A stretch of 64,000 nt of DNA from NCBI RefSeq assembly GCF_963576675.1, contig NC_088915.1:31029501-31093500 (forward strand), given 5' to 3'. Of the stretch, positions 1-10,330 are shown one piece after another. The translations under genes and the position numbers were made by a program. Under the pieces are notes generated by a model. It did not search any database. It saw only the letters and a program-made list of their open reading frames with translations, and had not been told where the DNA came from. The DNA is from Euphorbia lathyris (taxonomy: Eukaryota; Streptophyta; Magnoliopsida; Malpighiales; Euphorbiaceae). Position 1 is the first letter of the stretch; each line of letters starts with the position of its first letter.

Positions 1-1321
1 TTGTCAATTCCTACGGTTTCCGGTTTGTCACTTCCAGTAAGGCAACACCTATATGAATCCCTAAAGATAGCCCGAATGGCGTCGGAAATCGCGTTCTCCT
101 ACACAATAATCAATTATGAATATCAAAACAAGTAACAAACATCAACACATATATAGAAAAGAAGATTATGAATCATAAATTATAAATATGGAGAATGTAA
201 ATATGAATTACAACCAAGCCTAGTACATAGGATGAGTGCAAGCTAATTAGCAAGTGTAAAGGGAAGAATCCACCCTCGGAACTAGCTAACCGGACTCAAA
301 GCCGTCTCTTAGGACTTGGATGGTGGAGCTTTCGAGCTTGGTGCATGGAGATGGAGCGGAACTTTGATGGAATGCCGGAATCAACGAACAAGCTCTCAAG
401 GTGGAAGAGTTTGGCTATATAAAGCCTAAAAACAAAATCTAAAACTACAAATGATAAGAATTTAATCTCAAGAAGGTGTATATTACAAGGTGTCTAAGGT
501 ATTTCAAATGAGTGCTAGTCACTCTTATTTATACACATCAAGCTAGGGGTAAGATTGTAATTCCACATGGTGCAAGCATGGAGGAACATGATTTTGTGCA
601 GAAATCCCATAATACGCCTCGCGTAGGGTATGGAACGCCCCGCGTGTTTGCCCATTCCGTTAGAAATCTCTTGCATGTGGACCAATTCCAGATCTTGTTG
701 TCTCAAACACGCCCTGCGTAGACTGGGATGCGCCTCGCGTGTTTGAGTTTCTGAGTTTTTATTGCTTGAATTGGGTCTTTTACGTCGTGCGTAGCTGAAG
801 TACGCCCCACGTAAAAGAGTCTCTGAGCTTTTTGCATTGAAGAACTTCCTTACACGCCCCGCGTGTAAGGTGGTACGTCCCGCGTATGGATAGTTGACTC
901 AGGGAGACCGTGCAGTCTGACTTTCAGGATTAGGCAAATTATTTCTGACACATGTCGTACGCCTCGCGTAAGGTGGTATACGCCTCGCGTATGCTGAGTA
1001 GATCCCACGTGGTGTCTATGGATAAGGCAATTATTTCTGACTTGGTGTTTCACGCCCCGTGTAAGGAATGAGACGCCCTGCGTATTGTGGTGGATTTTCA
1101 CTCCTTGTTCGTACCTGGAATACAATTCTTGAGAGCCGAGTTAGCTTGATGTTTTATTTTCTAATATTAATAAAAAATATGGAAAATTAACCGAAAGTAC
1201 GGAATTTATTTTTATTCCGTTATTTTATTAAAACACTCTATTTTTGCAATTAAACTCATTTATTTCTTCTAAAATTGAACCGTAAATCACGCTAAAAGTT
1301 AGGGGTAAAATACCCCTATCA
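1..1321 (-). repeat. 3' LTR of element A (truncated by window)
   Basis: Position 1 corresponds to 7820 in the other LTR, so roughly 510 bases are outside the window. It differs from the 5' LTR by scattered substitutions. It also keeps about 18 bases near 1283-1301 that the 5' LTR has lost. Between 610 and 1085 it carries about 12 copies of the GC-rich dyad acgcCYCgcgt. Confidence 0.9.
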
Positions 1322-2660
1322 AACCTCCTCGGACTTTAAAGTTTTACTTGTCCTCAAGTAAAAGAAATCGAAAGACAAGGAATTGAGATTATTAAGAAAC
1401 AAACCGTTGGTTGGTTTTACCAAGTGCGTGATTTCAAAGTTAAAGTTTTATGCAAAGCTTTCGGTAAGTACTTACGCAAACAAATGAGTGACCAAAACTT
1501 ATTTGAAACCTCCATGATTAAAATTAATAGGCAATATTAACGGGGGTCGATTATCTTTTGAGAACCCGATAGTACCTCACCAAGGGATTTCACTCTTACG
1601 CTCAAACTTTGATGGGTCGGTGTTTTAGCACTCTTCTTTGCACTTACTCGAGATCACTTTGAGTTTGCATTTTTATCCGGGTTTTTCCTCCTATGTTATG
1701 GTTAAGGCAACATTAAAAATGAACCCGGAGGGGGGTTGTAATGTGGGTGGCTTTTTAGTGGTTAATTTTTGAAAAATCGAGTTTAAATATCATTTTGATG
1801 ATTGCACCGTATTTTATTTTGGCCTTGGTAAGTTCATAAAATATAACTCGAAATTGCTCGGGTGGAGCTTGAGAATGCCTTTTTGCTCTTTATTATGTTC
1901 TTCTTTTTCTTTTTGTTTTGAGAGCGGCACAAAAACGATCTCGAGAACTATGGTGCTCATTTATTAAGGCCTTGACTTATTTCGGGTGCGAATTGATTTT
2001 GTTGGTATTTAAACAAGAGGAAAAAGAGGGTTAATTGTTAAAAGGGTATTAACAAGAGAAGTCGATTAATAGGCTCGAAGGGGTTTCTTAGAGGTTGATA
2101 AAAACGAGAAAAATAAATTAAGAAAAGAATTAGACTAAGTGGGCTCGTTTTATCATCTATTGCCATTTTAACCAAAATAGGTGTACTTAACCAGGTATTA
2201 GGTGCAAACTCTATGAGTCGGGTGAAGTCAAAGCTCTCAAAAATTTGTGAAAGAAATAGAGTTCTCGTACGAACTCTTCTAGGCTCAAAATTACCTCACA
2301 AAATTTTGGGTTTAAATTGTGTACTATCGAGTCTTCGCTAAACTTTCAAACATCCCGTTTTTATTGCCTTTTTAAATTTCATTATGGAGATGACATGTGG
2401 GTTAGGACTCAATGCTTTTGTTTAGTATAAACCTAGGCTTTGTATAAATTCTAGAGCTTCAAAATTAAGACTAAAATTTCTCACTAAAACCGATCCTTTG
2501 TGTTCCGTCTGTATTTACCTTTAACGATAAATAACGGAACTTTAGCTAATTTCCGAGGGAAGGTAGTGTGTCGGAAAAATTAAAGAATCAATAAATTAGT
2601 TTAATTATTTTGTTGTTTATTTTTTATTTTTTTATTTTTTTTATTTTTGTTTTTGTTAGT
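1322..2660. other. Element A internal noncoding stretch
   Basis: This is retroelement sequence between the 3' LTR and the first dyad cluster. Apart from the putative polypurine tract at its left edge I see no coding potential and no repeats. A T-rich run lies at 2610-2660. Confidence 0.5.
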
Positions 2661-2779
2661 GCAAAACAAACGTTAAGTGCGGGGTTGCACGGCCCTCCGC
2701 GTTATTAAAATGACGTCTATTCCAAGGACGTCGCAAAAGAAGAAAAAAAACAAAAAGAGGCGTGAAATTAAAAATGGAC

Positions 2780-2980
2780 CTTGTTGAAGGTTTGGTCCTA
2801 CGCGAGGCGTGCCCAGGAGGCGCCCCGCGTAGGAGGTGCGTTTTGAGCTCTTTTTGGGCAGAGACTCAAATACGCGGAGCGCACGAAGAGGGGCGCCCCG
2901 CGTGCTTGAGTTTCGAGGCTTTTTATACAAGAAAAAAGAAGAGCACGCGGGGCGTACAAGGGGGTATGTCCGGCGTGAAT
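2780..2980. repeat. GC-rich dyad cluster 1 inside element A
   Basis: Six copies of an interrupted palindrome resembling acgcCYCgcgt, or its complement acgcGRGgcgt, lie near 2800, 2820, 2871, 2892, 2943 and 2966. They come as pairs about 20 bases apart. Several pairs have one motif in each orientation and could fold into hairpins. Confidence 0.7.
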
Positions 2981-3181
2981 GTTATTAATGGTTTCGAACA
3001 ACGAAAAATAAACACGACAAGAGAACGAAACATAAACATAAATTAAAAATATATTGAAACGGAAAAGAAAGTACAATAAAAACATAAAAACAAAAAATAA
3101 CAACGGAAAGATCGAAAACAAAATAAAAACGGAAAAGCAATGAGAATACAAAACAAAGGAAAACATAAAAAGAAATGGAAA

Positions 3182-4435
3182 CTATGGTTGAGGCGGAGGA
3201 GGATTGCCGTGGATGTTGAAGTAGGAGGCGAAGGAGTTGGTGAGGGCGTCAAAGCGAGCATCGAGGTGAGCCCGATCCTCACGTTGTTGCGCCTCGATGG
3301 AGTTGAAGTGGGTGATGAAGGTAGAGTGGTCCATGAGGCGATTAGCCTCAAGGGTGTCAAAACGGGTGTTGAGGGTGGCGAATTGGGAATCGTAATGGGC
3401 GCGATCGGCACGTTGGTGGCCCTCCAGAGCGTCCAACCGAGCATATATGGAATTGAAGTCATGGTTGGGCGGAGGATTAAAATTGAGGCCCATATCCGAA
3501 TCCAAACCCTCCTCCTCATGTGAGTGGGCCGCCTCCGAGGTTTCACCCGGGCCCGAGGTGGATCGCCTAAGGGATTTGAAGGCATTTTTCTCCAAGGGCC
3601 GAGGCTCAAGACTTGGGAGGCGATCAAGGGCAGCCTCGCCAAGAGCAGAGGTGGCGAAAAGAGTGATGAGATGTCCCAACCCGATCTTGCCACGTTTTCG
3701 GGTGGAAATGTGGTGGAGTTGGACGACCATGAAATAGGAAAGGTCGTAGGCGTGGTTGTTGGCACAATAATAGAGCGCCAAAAGTTCGTCCTTGTTGACC
3801 TTGGTGGACTCCTACTTCCCCGAAAAGTAGAAGGAGATGAAGCGGTGGAGAAGTTGGAGGATTGGATCACGGATGAGAGATGGGCGGAGGTTGGAGACAT
3901 CGTAATCCTCGGACCCGATGATGGAGGTCCAAAAATCACGAGCAGAAACACCCTCGGGCCAATGGGAGATGCCACCCTCCGCTTGATGGGTGAAATGGTT
4001 GCGGAGCCATTAGGTGTCGATGGAAAAGGGGTGGTTGTGAAGGCGGAAGTTAAAGAGGGCGGCACCGGGGACGTTGTTAGAGGTGAGGGTGGTGTAGAAC
4101 TCCAAAACTAAGGAGGGGTAAATGTGTGGCCGTGCATGAAAGTGATCGAGCCAAGAGAGGGTACGGAGGCGCTCCACGAAAGCCCCGCCAAGGTCGAAGC
4201 GGTCAAGAGTGCTCCGCTCAATGTATGGGAGCTCCATAAAGTGGGCGGCGGAAAGTGTTTGGTAGTTTTGGGCTTCCTCTTCGGTGAGGAGATGGAAAGG
4301 CGCCCGGTTTGTCGGGTGAGTGGTGGTGTCTCCTCCTGTTCGGGTGGTGGTTGTTGTTGTTAATTTTAGGTGCGGGCGGTACGGGCCCGAGTGGACCGTG
4401 GGGGACGTATGTCGGCGGTTTATTTTCGCCTAACC
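3182..4435 (-). pseudogene. Decayed plant retrotransposon ORF (Athila env-position type)
   Basis: One minus-strand frame stays open from about 4330 to 3182 apart from stops near 4010 and 3816. It reads a charged start (LTEEEAQNYQTL), then MELPYIERSTLDRFDL, later LLALYYCANNHAYDLSYF and GKIGLGHLITLFATSAL. It ends in a heptad-like tail with repeated DARFDAL and NTRFDTL segments. This order resembles the 'putative plant transposon protein' domain found downstream of pol in Athila-like Gypsy elements; that match is from memory. A likely start (ATG near 4439) lies in another frame, so a frameshift is also present. The tail resembles a coiled coil. Function is unknown. Confidence 0.55.
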
Positions 4436-4579
4436 ATGGTGTGAGTGAAGAATTGAGAGAATGTGTAGGAAGGTTGGGGGGGGAGTGAGGATGAGTTGTG
4501 AGGAAGAAAAGGGAGAAAAGGAAGGATTTATATAGGGGAGGAGTGGGGAATCCAAGTAAAACTCGGATTCCCAGAGGGG

Positions 4580-4765
4580 TAAGCGGGGCGTGAAGTGGCC
4601 ACGCCACGCGTATCCCACCTCCTGACCGTTATTAATTGCAAAAGTGGTAAGATACGCGGGGCGTGAAAGGGAGCACACCTCGCGTATTTCACCTCCTGCC
4701 CTTTTTTGATGGAAAAAAGGGAAGGACGTGGGGCGTACATGGGGATACGCCCCGCGTAAAAGGAG
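4580..4765. repeat. GC-rich dyad cluster 2 inside element A
   Basis: Six dyads lie near 4585, 4600, 4651, 4673, 4725 and 4746. The last pair (ggggcgtac, then tacgcccc) is a clear inverted pair with a 7-base loop. Confidence 0.7.
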
Positions 4766-5079
4766 GAAGTTAAAAAAAAATTTCGATTTTTTAGCAGTTT
4801 TTGAATTTTTATGGGTTTCAATTAATGTGTTTATGATTTGTTAATTATTTTTAATGTTTTTATGTTATAATTAAGAGGGTAATTAAGACAAAATTCATTA
4901 CGGAGGGAGGTTAAAGAGATTTTAAATTTTGAAAAGGTGGAATGTGATTGGAGAGAGGAAGAGGTGGAGTGGAGAAGTGGGAAAGATTTTTGGGGAAGAG
5001 GAGAGAGTGATGGGAAAGGTTGGGGAAGGAAAAAGTGGGAAAGCTGCCATGGGGAGTTGTAATTCACAACTCCCCAAGG

Positions 5080-5270
5080 ATACACGAGGCGTGCCCTAGG
5101 ACACGTCCCGCGTGTCCTACCACGTGGCTTTTATTCTGAGGCATTTAACTGCCGATCTTTACGCAGGGCGTGAAGGGGTAAACGCCCCGCGTATCATGCC
5201 TTTTACCGCGAGAAAAAAGGTTAGATACGCGGATGCGCGGGGCGTATAGGTGTGTACGCCCCGCGTGGCT
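5080..5270. repeat. GC-rich dyad cluster 3 inside element A
   Basis: Six dyads lie near 5081, 5103, 5161, 5180, 5236 and 5254. The pair at 5236/5254 (gcggggcgta, then tacgccccgc) is a near-perfect hairpin. Confidence 0.7.
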
Positions 5271-5399
5271 TATTTTCCTTTGGATCGAACATGGGATTTG
5301 TTTTTCTTTTGATTTTTTTTGGCTTTAGGAGAGCATAAACAAAAAAACAATACGGGAAATAAAATGCGATAAATAAAGGCTTGGGAACGAAAACTCCCT

Positions 5400-5440
5400 T
5401 ATTCGAGCTTGGGTTGCCTCCCAAGAAGCGCTACGTTATA
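5400..5440 (-). other. Conserved retroelement motif (lgggaggcaaccc type)
   Basis: The minus strand reads gcgcttcttgggaggcaac. I recall similar text just downstream of pol in many Athila-like plant elements. Here no pol precedes it, which fits loss of pol from a formerly complete element. The family recall could not be checked. Confidence 0.4.
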
Positions 5441-5468
5441 GTCGGTGAGCTCGACTGAGCATTTCCTC

Positions 5469-6005
5469 CTAGGTGTATGCTTCCATTCGCGTGAGAAATT
5501 CAAATTCTTGAATAAACAACCCGTACCTGCAAAACGGGTTATTAGTCTCAATAAAAATTAATAAAAACCAAAAACTACATTTAAAGAAATTAATGAAGAG
5601 TTTAGTTTGCTCCCTTTTTGACTCCTTTGGTAGTTCAAAAAGAGTAAAATATTCCGAGGTAGAAGGAACCTCAAACTCTTCTAGTTTTGGATTCATTCCC
5701 ATGGGCCCGCACACAACCGGCTCATCGATGTCCGTTTCCTCGCAACTGAGACAACCTTTATTATTTGGAGAATTTTCTTGAGAAAACTCAATTAACTCGA
5801 GCTTTCCATTTTGACCAACCGGATTGGTATCTCGAATTGATTCGTCCGAGGCTGAATCAAGAGGAGACTTCAATCTGGCAAGTAGATTTCCTAAATCCCT
5901 ACAATATGCCTCAGTGTTAGATAATCTTTCATGAATGTCTTTAAGCATAGAGATTACCACATCGAATTGTGAGGTTGATTGTTGGTGCGAACATTCGTCA
6001 TCCAT
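5469..6005 (-). CDS. Unrecognised ORF of element A (178 aa)
   Basis: An open frame from ATG at 6005 to a stop at 5469. The first 130 residues are polar and acidic with possible helices (FDVVISMLKDIHERLSNTEA). They include a cysteine pair (CLSCEE) and a PSTSEYFTLFELPKESK segment. A hydrophobic stretch (SFWFLLIFIE) follows near the C-terminus. It starts directly after the gag remnant, where an autonomous element would carry protease and RT. I do not recognise it. It may be partly spurious, because the hydrophobic end looks like read-through of noncoding sequence. Confidence 0.35.
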   Translation of the reverse strand: MDDECSHQQSTSQFDVVISMLKDIHERLSNTEAYCRDLGNLLARLKSPLDSASDESIRDTNPVGQNGKLELIEFSQENSPNNKGCLSCEETDIDEPVVCGPMGMNPKLEEFEVPSTSEYFTLFELPKESKREQTKLFINFFKCSFWFLLIFIETNNPFCRYGLFIQEFEFLTRMEAYT

Positions 6006-6028
6006 GAGGTCGTCCCACAGACGACGAC

Positions 6029-6108
6029 TATTGGAACGTGGTTGGAGTAAAGGAGTCCGGATCTTTCAATGGCTGCCAGGATATTGGAACGTGGTTGGAG
6101 TAAAGGTG
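6029..6108 (-). repeat. 24-base direct duplication at gag 3' end
   Basis: The block attggaacgtggttggag plus the next bases taaagg occurs at about 6030 and again at about 6083. It duplicates the codons for the Gag tail segment LLQPRSN, suggesting slippage or repair-mediated duplication. Confidence 0.75.
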
Positions 6109-6179
6109 TGAAATTCTCATATCTCAACTTTGGAGCATGTCTTGCTTCATTTCTTCTTCCATTTCCCTTTTTTACATCA

Positions 6180-7283
6180 TCAACCTCGTCCCTCTCCTTC
6201 CTTTTTTTTATCTTGATTTCCTCTCGCCCCTATACTCCTCATCACATCTTCGGAAAGAATGAATTTATTAGCCCTGCTGAACAAATCGCCCAAGGTTGAA
6301 GGTTGATCATAGGAAAGAGATTTTTGGAGATCCCGCGATCTTGTTCCCTGAAGTACTCCCGCAACTGCCATTCTAACTTGGAGATCATGAATCTCGAGAG
6401 TTGCAGTGCGAAACCTTTCTACATAATCTTTCAAGTTTTCTCTTTCATCTTGCTTTATTGTAAGGAGATATGTTGCATACTTCTTCCTTTTGGTGTTAAT
6501 GATGAATGCTTTTATGAATTCTTTTCTCAACTGATCAAAGTTGGAGATGGAGCTTTCCTTTAAGCTATTGAACCAAGTACGAGCATGATCTGATAAAGTG
6601 AGAGAGAAAGCTCGACACATTATAGCATCTTCCCATCCATGTAATAGCATTACTGCCTCATAATTCTGCATATGATCATAGGGATCACCTTTTCCAGAGT
6701 AAGTGATGAGTTGTGTCATCTTGAACTTTCGAGGGAGAGGTTTATTCATGATCTCTCCTGAAAAGGGAAATTTTCTTGCCGTTTGTTCGTCACGGTTCGG
6801 AACCAACTTCTTTTGTTCTAACACTTGCTCGATCATCCTCTTAAGATCTACTGTCTCTTTCACGCTGAACATGGATTCTTCTCCGGCTTTCTCATGTGCT
6901 TTCGAATTTTCTTTACAAGAACTCTCCATAACCTCATGGATCTTTAAGTTGTTTCCCTTACGCTTTCCTCCTTCATGTGGTTCTGAGATTTCATCGTGTG
7001 ATAACTCGACTTCAGGACGCTTTTCCTTATTCCGAAATTCTTTGTCCCGTATCTCTTCTTGAACAAAAAGCATTAACTCTTGGAGTTGATTATTGTTTTC
7101 CTCAAATTTTTTCTTCAACTCCTCATAGTCCGCTAAGGGAACGGTGGGCGGATTAGCTCTTGATGGACCATGTTGGTCTTCAACGTGTTCCACACGTTCT
7201 TCTTCATTGGCTTGGCGTGCATCGTGCTCGTCCGGAATATGGGATGTTTGAGAAGGTGGAACTTGAGATCTCTTAGGAGGCAC
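6180..7283 (-). CDS. Gag polyprotein of element A
   Basis: A 367-residue open frame. A polar N-terminal third starts PPKRSQVPPSQ. A retrotransposon gag core follows at about residues 185-350, with YSGKGDPYDHMQNYEAVM, ARTWFNSLKESSISNF and LKDYVERFRTATLEI. The tail is basic. The expected start codon is GTG (bases 7283-7281) with a stop only four codons upstream. The original ATG has therefore probably mutated, or GTG is used. The stop at 6180 looks like a frameshift: in another frame the sequence goes on with YENFTPLLQPRSNILAAIE, which resembles the conserved post-gag segment of Tat/Athila Gag. A 24-base direct duplication (about 6030 and 6082) scrambles that tail. No zinc knuckle is visible. 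Confidence 0.8.
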   Translation of the reverse strand: MPPKRSQVPPSQTSHIPDEHDARQANEEERVEHVEDQHGPSRANPPTVPLADYEELKKKFEENNNQLQELMLFVQEEIRDKEFRNKEKRPEVELSHDEISEPHEGGKRKGNNLKIHEVMESSCKENSKAHEKAGEESMFSVKETVDLKRMIEQVLEQKKLVPNRDEQTARKFPFSGEIMNKPLPRKFKMTQLITYSGKGDPYDHMQNYEAVMLLHGWEDAIMCRAFSLTLSDHARTWFNSLKESSISNFDQLRKEFIKAFIINTKRKKYATYLLTIKQDERENLKDYVERFRTATLEIHDLQVRMAVAGVLQGTRSRDLQKSLSYDQPSTLGDLFSRANKFILSEDVMRSIGARGNQDKKKEGEGRG

Positions 7284-7310
7284 CCCTTTTGATTACAAAA
7301 AGTAGATGAT

Positions 7311-9122
7311 TGATGCGTGCCGTCTAGTGTAGTGTTTTCTACGACAAAATATGTATTATGATAAGTGCGTTATGACTATGGATGTGATCTTTCTAAGTGC
7401 TCTATCTTTACTAGACGTCACTACTTAGGGGCAAGTGTACCCCGTCGTATCAAGTAATAATCCAGTTAAGACCGGGTATCGAATCCACGGGATTTATAAC
7501 TATAAGTATTAAACGACTCGGTTTTATACGTTATTTAAGCGGTGAATACTTTGAGGTTTGATATGGGGACCAACTACAAACTAGTCCTAACTACAGGTGA
7601 GGCGAATTTATATAACAAAACTCTATGAAATGATGTGGATGCGATAAGATATAAATATGACAAATAACGACTTCTAGTGTTTATACGGTTGATGGTTTGT
7701 TTTTGCAATGACGACTACGTGTAGTGTGACAGACCGGTGAAGTACTTAGACTATGTGGTTCCTAGTCAAGGCGTGTCTAATGCTCGGGATTAGAAATTAG
7801 GGCCCGTAAGTTCCGTGGCTTGTCAATTCCTACGGTTTCCGGTTTGTCACTTCCGGTAAGGCAACACCTATATGAATCCCTAAAGATAGCCCGAATGGCG
7901 TCGGAAATCGTGTTCTCCTACACAATAATCAATTATGAATATCAAAACAAGTAACAAACATAAACACATATATAGAAAAGAAGATTATGAATCATAAATT
8001 ATAAATATGGAGAATGTAAATATGAATTACAACCAAGCCTAGTACATAAGATGAGTGCAAGCTAATTAGCAAGTGTAAAGGGAAGAATCCACCCTCGGAA
8101 CTAGCTAACCGGACTCAAAGCCGTCTCTTAGGACTTGGATGGTGGAGCTTTCGATCTTGGTGCACGGAGATAGAGCGGAACTTTGATGGAATGCCGGAAT
8201 CAACGAACAAGCTCTCAAGGTGGAAGAGTTTGGCTATATAAAGCCTAAAAACAAAATCTAAAACTACAAATGACAAGAATTTAATCTCAAGAAGGTGTAT
8301 ATTACAAGGTGTCTAAGGTATTTCAAATGAGTGCTAGTCACTCTTATTTATACACATCAAGCTAGGGGTAAGATTGTAATTCCACAAGGTGCAAGCATGG
8401 AGGAACATGATTTTGTGCAGAAATCCCATAATACGCCTCGCGTAGGGTGTGGAACGCCCCGCGTGTTTGCCCATTCCGTCAGAAATCTCCTGCATGTGGA
8501 CCAATTCCAGATCTTGTTGTCTCAAACACGCCCTGCGTAGACTGGGATGCGCCTCGCGTGTTTGAGTTTCTGAGTTTTTATTGCTTGAATTGGGTCTTTT
8601 ACGCCGTGCGTAGCTGAAGTACGCCCCGCGTAAAAGAGTCTCTGAGCTTTTTGCATTGAAGAACTTCCTTACACGCCCCGCGTGTAAGGTGGTACGTCCC
8701 GCGTATGGATAGTTGACTCAGGGAGACCGTGCAGTCTGACTTTCAAGATTAGGCAAATTATTTCTGACACATATCGTACGCCTCGCGTAAGGTGGTATAC
8801 GCCTCGCGTATGCTGAGTAGATCCCACGTGGTGTCTGTGGATAAGGTAATTATTTCTGACTTGGTGTTTCACGCCCCGCGTAAGGAATGAGACGCCCCGC
8901 ATATTGTGGTGGATTTTCACTCCTTGTTCGTACCTGAAATACAATTCTCGAGAGCCGAGTTAGCTTGATGTTTTATTTTCTAATATTAATAAAAAATATG
9001 GAAAAATAACTGAAAGTACGGAATTTATTTTTATTCCGTTATTTTATTAAAACACTCTATTTTTGCAATTAAACTCATTTATTTCTTCTAAAATTGAACC
9101 GTAGGGTAAAATACCCCTATCA
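7311..9122 (-). repeat. 5' LTR of element A
   Basis: About 1812 bases, TGATGCGTGC to ACCCCTATCA on the plus strand (TGAT/ATCA ends). It contains text I know from Gypsy LTRs around 7430-7500 (gtgtaccccgtcgtatcaag and accgggtatcgaatccacgg). About 12 GC-rich dyads lie between 8430 and 8905. The gap to gag is only about 27 bases and I could not recognise a primer-binding site there. The exact inner boundary is therefore a guess based on the TG/CA rule. Confidence 0.8.
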
Positions 9123-9175
9123 ATGACATAGAATGAATGGCTTTTTGATCGATGTTTCCCACAGACGGCGCCAAT
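9123..9175 (-). other. Primer-binding site of element B
   Basis: On the minus strand the LTR end (ggctacaaca) is followed by att and then TGGCGCCGTCTGTGGGAA (9172-9155). The first nine bases match the tRNA-Asp-type primer site used by Athila/Tat elements. Element A starts about 33 bases further on, so B's internal part was split and continues left of the window. Confidence 0.7.
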
Positions 9176-9633
9176 TGTTGTAGCCTGAACTAAACAATAA
9201 ATTTGTAAAATGGGAGATCAATCGTTGAGCTTCTGAAGGAAGGCGGTCCTTCCAATTAGGATAATGACAGCCGACGTTCCTTGAGGATCGAACCTCCTGG
9301 ATGAAGGTTGAACGTCTCTGGATGAAGGTTGAACATCTTCGGATGAAGGTTGAACGTCTTCAGATGAAGGTTGATCTTCCTTGAGGATTGAACCTGTTAC
9401 AGTGTGGGAAGCGGTCTTCCCACAAACGCTCCGATGATTAAGTCAGATACAGTCAAATATAGTATTCTCTTTTCTCTCTCTAAAAGCCAACCCCCTCCTC
9501 ATTAATTGAAAGACTATTTATAAGAATTGAGGAGGAAGTTACCTGGATGGTGGTTACCTTAGAGTTATCAGGAGGATATGGTACGTGGGTGTAGTTAATA
9601 AAACCTTTGGTTACGTGTATTAGGGTTATATCA
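9176..9633 (-). mobile_element. 5' LTR of element B (Tat-like Gypsy)
   Basis: It starts TGTTGTAGCC beside the primer site. The outer end is set tentatively at ttatatca (9633), giving about 458 bases, close to the 493 and 509 bases of the LTRs of D and C. At 9285-9400 a tandem repeat of about 21 bases (ggatgaaggttgaacgtct) occurs four to five times with substitutions. The outer boundary is uncertain because no second LTR is present. Confidence 0.55.
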
Positions 9634-10070
9634 CCAAGAAAATAATCATATAATTAGTTAAGACAAAGAAAATGTTTAATTGTTTTTTCTTTTCTATATA
9701 TAATTAGTTAATTAATTTAAAACTCTAAAACTAAAAGTAATATATATTGTATTTTGGTTCAGCTTTAGACCGAACCAAACTGAACCGAAACAAATTATCG
9801 AAAAAATTAGGATCGAACCAAATCAAAATATAATTCGGTTCGTTTTTTTAGTTTTGGAGTTTTTTGTTCGGTTCTGCTCACTCCTAGATCGAAGACCTGG
9901 TCGATTTTCAATTCAATCGGTCGAACCGGTAATATATGTGAAGTGATATCAAAAACACAAGAGCATGGAACAAAGGAGCTTGGAGTTAAGGAGCCTAGTA
10001 GAAGCATGAGGGATCCATTGGAGCTGTCAATTGGACCTATGACGAAGAATCGTGCAAAGAAAGACGGATA
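9634..10070. other. Gene-free stretch with gaaccgaa-type repeats
   Basis: AT-rich DNA. Around 9758-9880 it has several copies of words like gaaccgaa and ttcggttcg in both orientations, a degenerate simple-sequence style common in old plant transposons. I see no gene. Confidence 0.4.
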
Positions 10071-10330
10071 AATTTCATCAATAGTGTACAACGTTTACCC
10101 AATTTCACACTTTAGTGCATAACCTTCGATTTGTCTCACTAATATGTACGAACTTATAAGTGACATCCCATTTTGGTGTACAGCTGGTAAAAATGACCGG
10201 TCAACACGAAGTCAACACCCCACATCAGCAGTTTAACCGCTTATAATAAAATTACTTTTATACCTCTTCTTTCTCTTTTCTCTCCCTTTTCTCTCTCTAA
10301 CTCATCCCTTTACTTTATTTCTCTCATTTA
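10071..10330. mobile_element. Single TIR of an NLR-carrying TIR family
   Basis: From gataaatttcatcaatagtg to a run of ctctctct it matches 51374-51670 (the left TIR of the element there), including atgaccggtcaa and ataaaattacttttatacc. No matching right end is found nearby, so this is a half-element or one whose other end is lost. Confidence 0.6.

Larger units (their letters stand above)
1..9122 (-). mobile_element. Element A: pol-less Gypsy LTR retrotransposon
   Basis: The first 1321 bases repeat 7820-9122 almost base for base, so they are the two LTRs of one element. The gag gene reads on the minus strand beside the right-hand LTR, which makes that LTR the 5' one. Both LTRs end on the plus strand in ACCCCTATCA; the 5' LTR starts with TGAT near 7311. 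A purine-rich stretch (ccgaggaggtt on the minus strand) abuts the left LTR at 1322-1335, as expected for a polypurine tract. Internally there is gag, an unknown ORF and a decayed plant-transposon-type ORF, but no protease, RT, RNase H or integrase can be read in any frame. I infer a non-autonomous Athila/Tat-type derivative. The left LTR is cut by the window edge. The 5 bases after the right LTR (atgac) would be the target duplication, but the partner lies outside. Confidence 0.88.

Noticed and set aside
850..1125. Small ORFs rich in TRGV repeats in the LTRs
   Set aside because: These are translations of the GC-rich dyads; no start or family support.
3043..4065. 340-residue Ser/Pro/Thr-rich minus-strand frame
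   Set aside because: Low-complexity frame overlapping the better-supported minus frame; it continues into AT-rich noncoding DNA.
3140..4111. Several open frames on the plus strand at 3140-4111
   Set aside because: They lie opposite the minus-strand retroelement ORF and have the composition of antisense shadows; no domain is visible.
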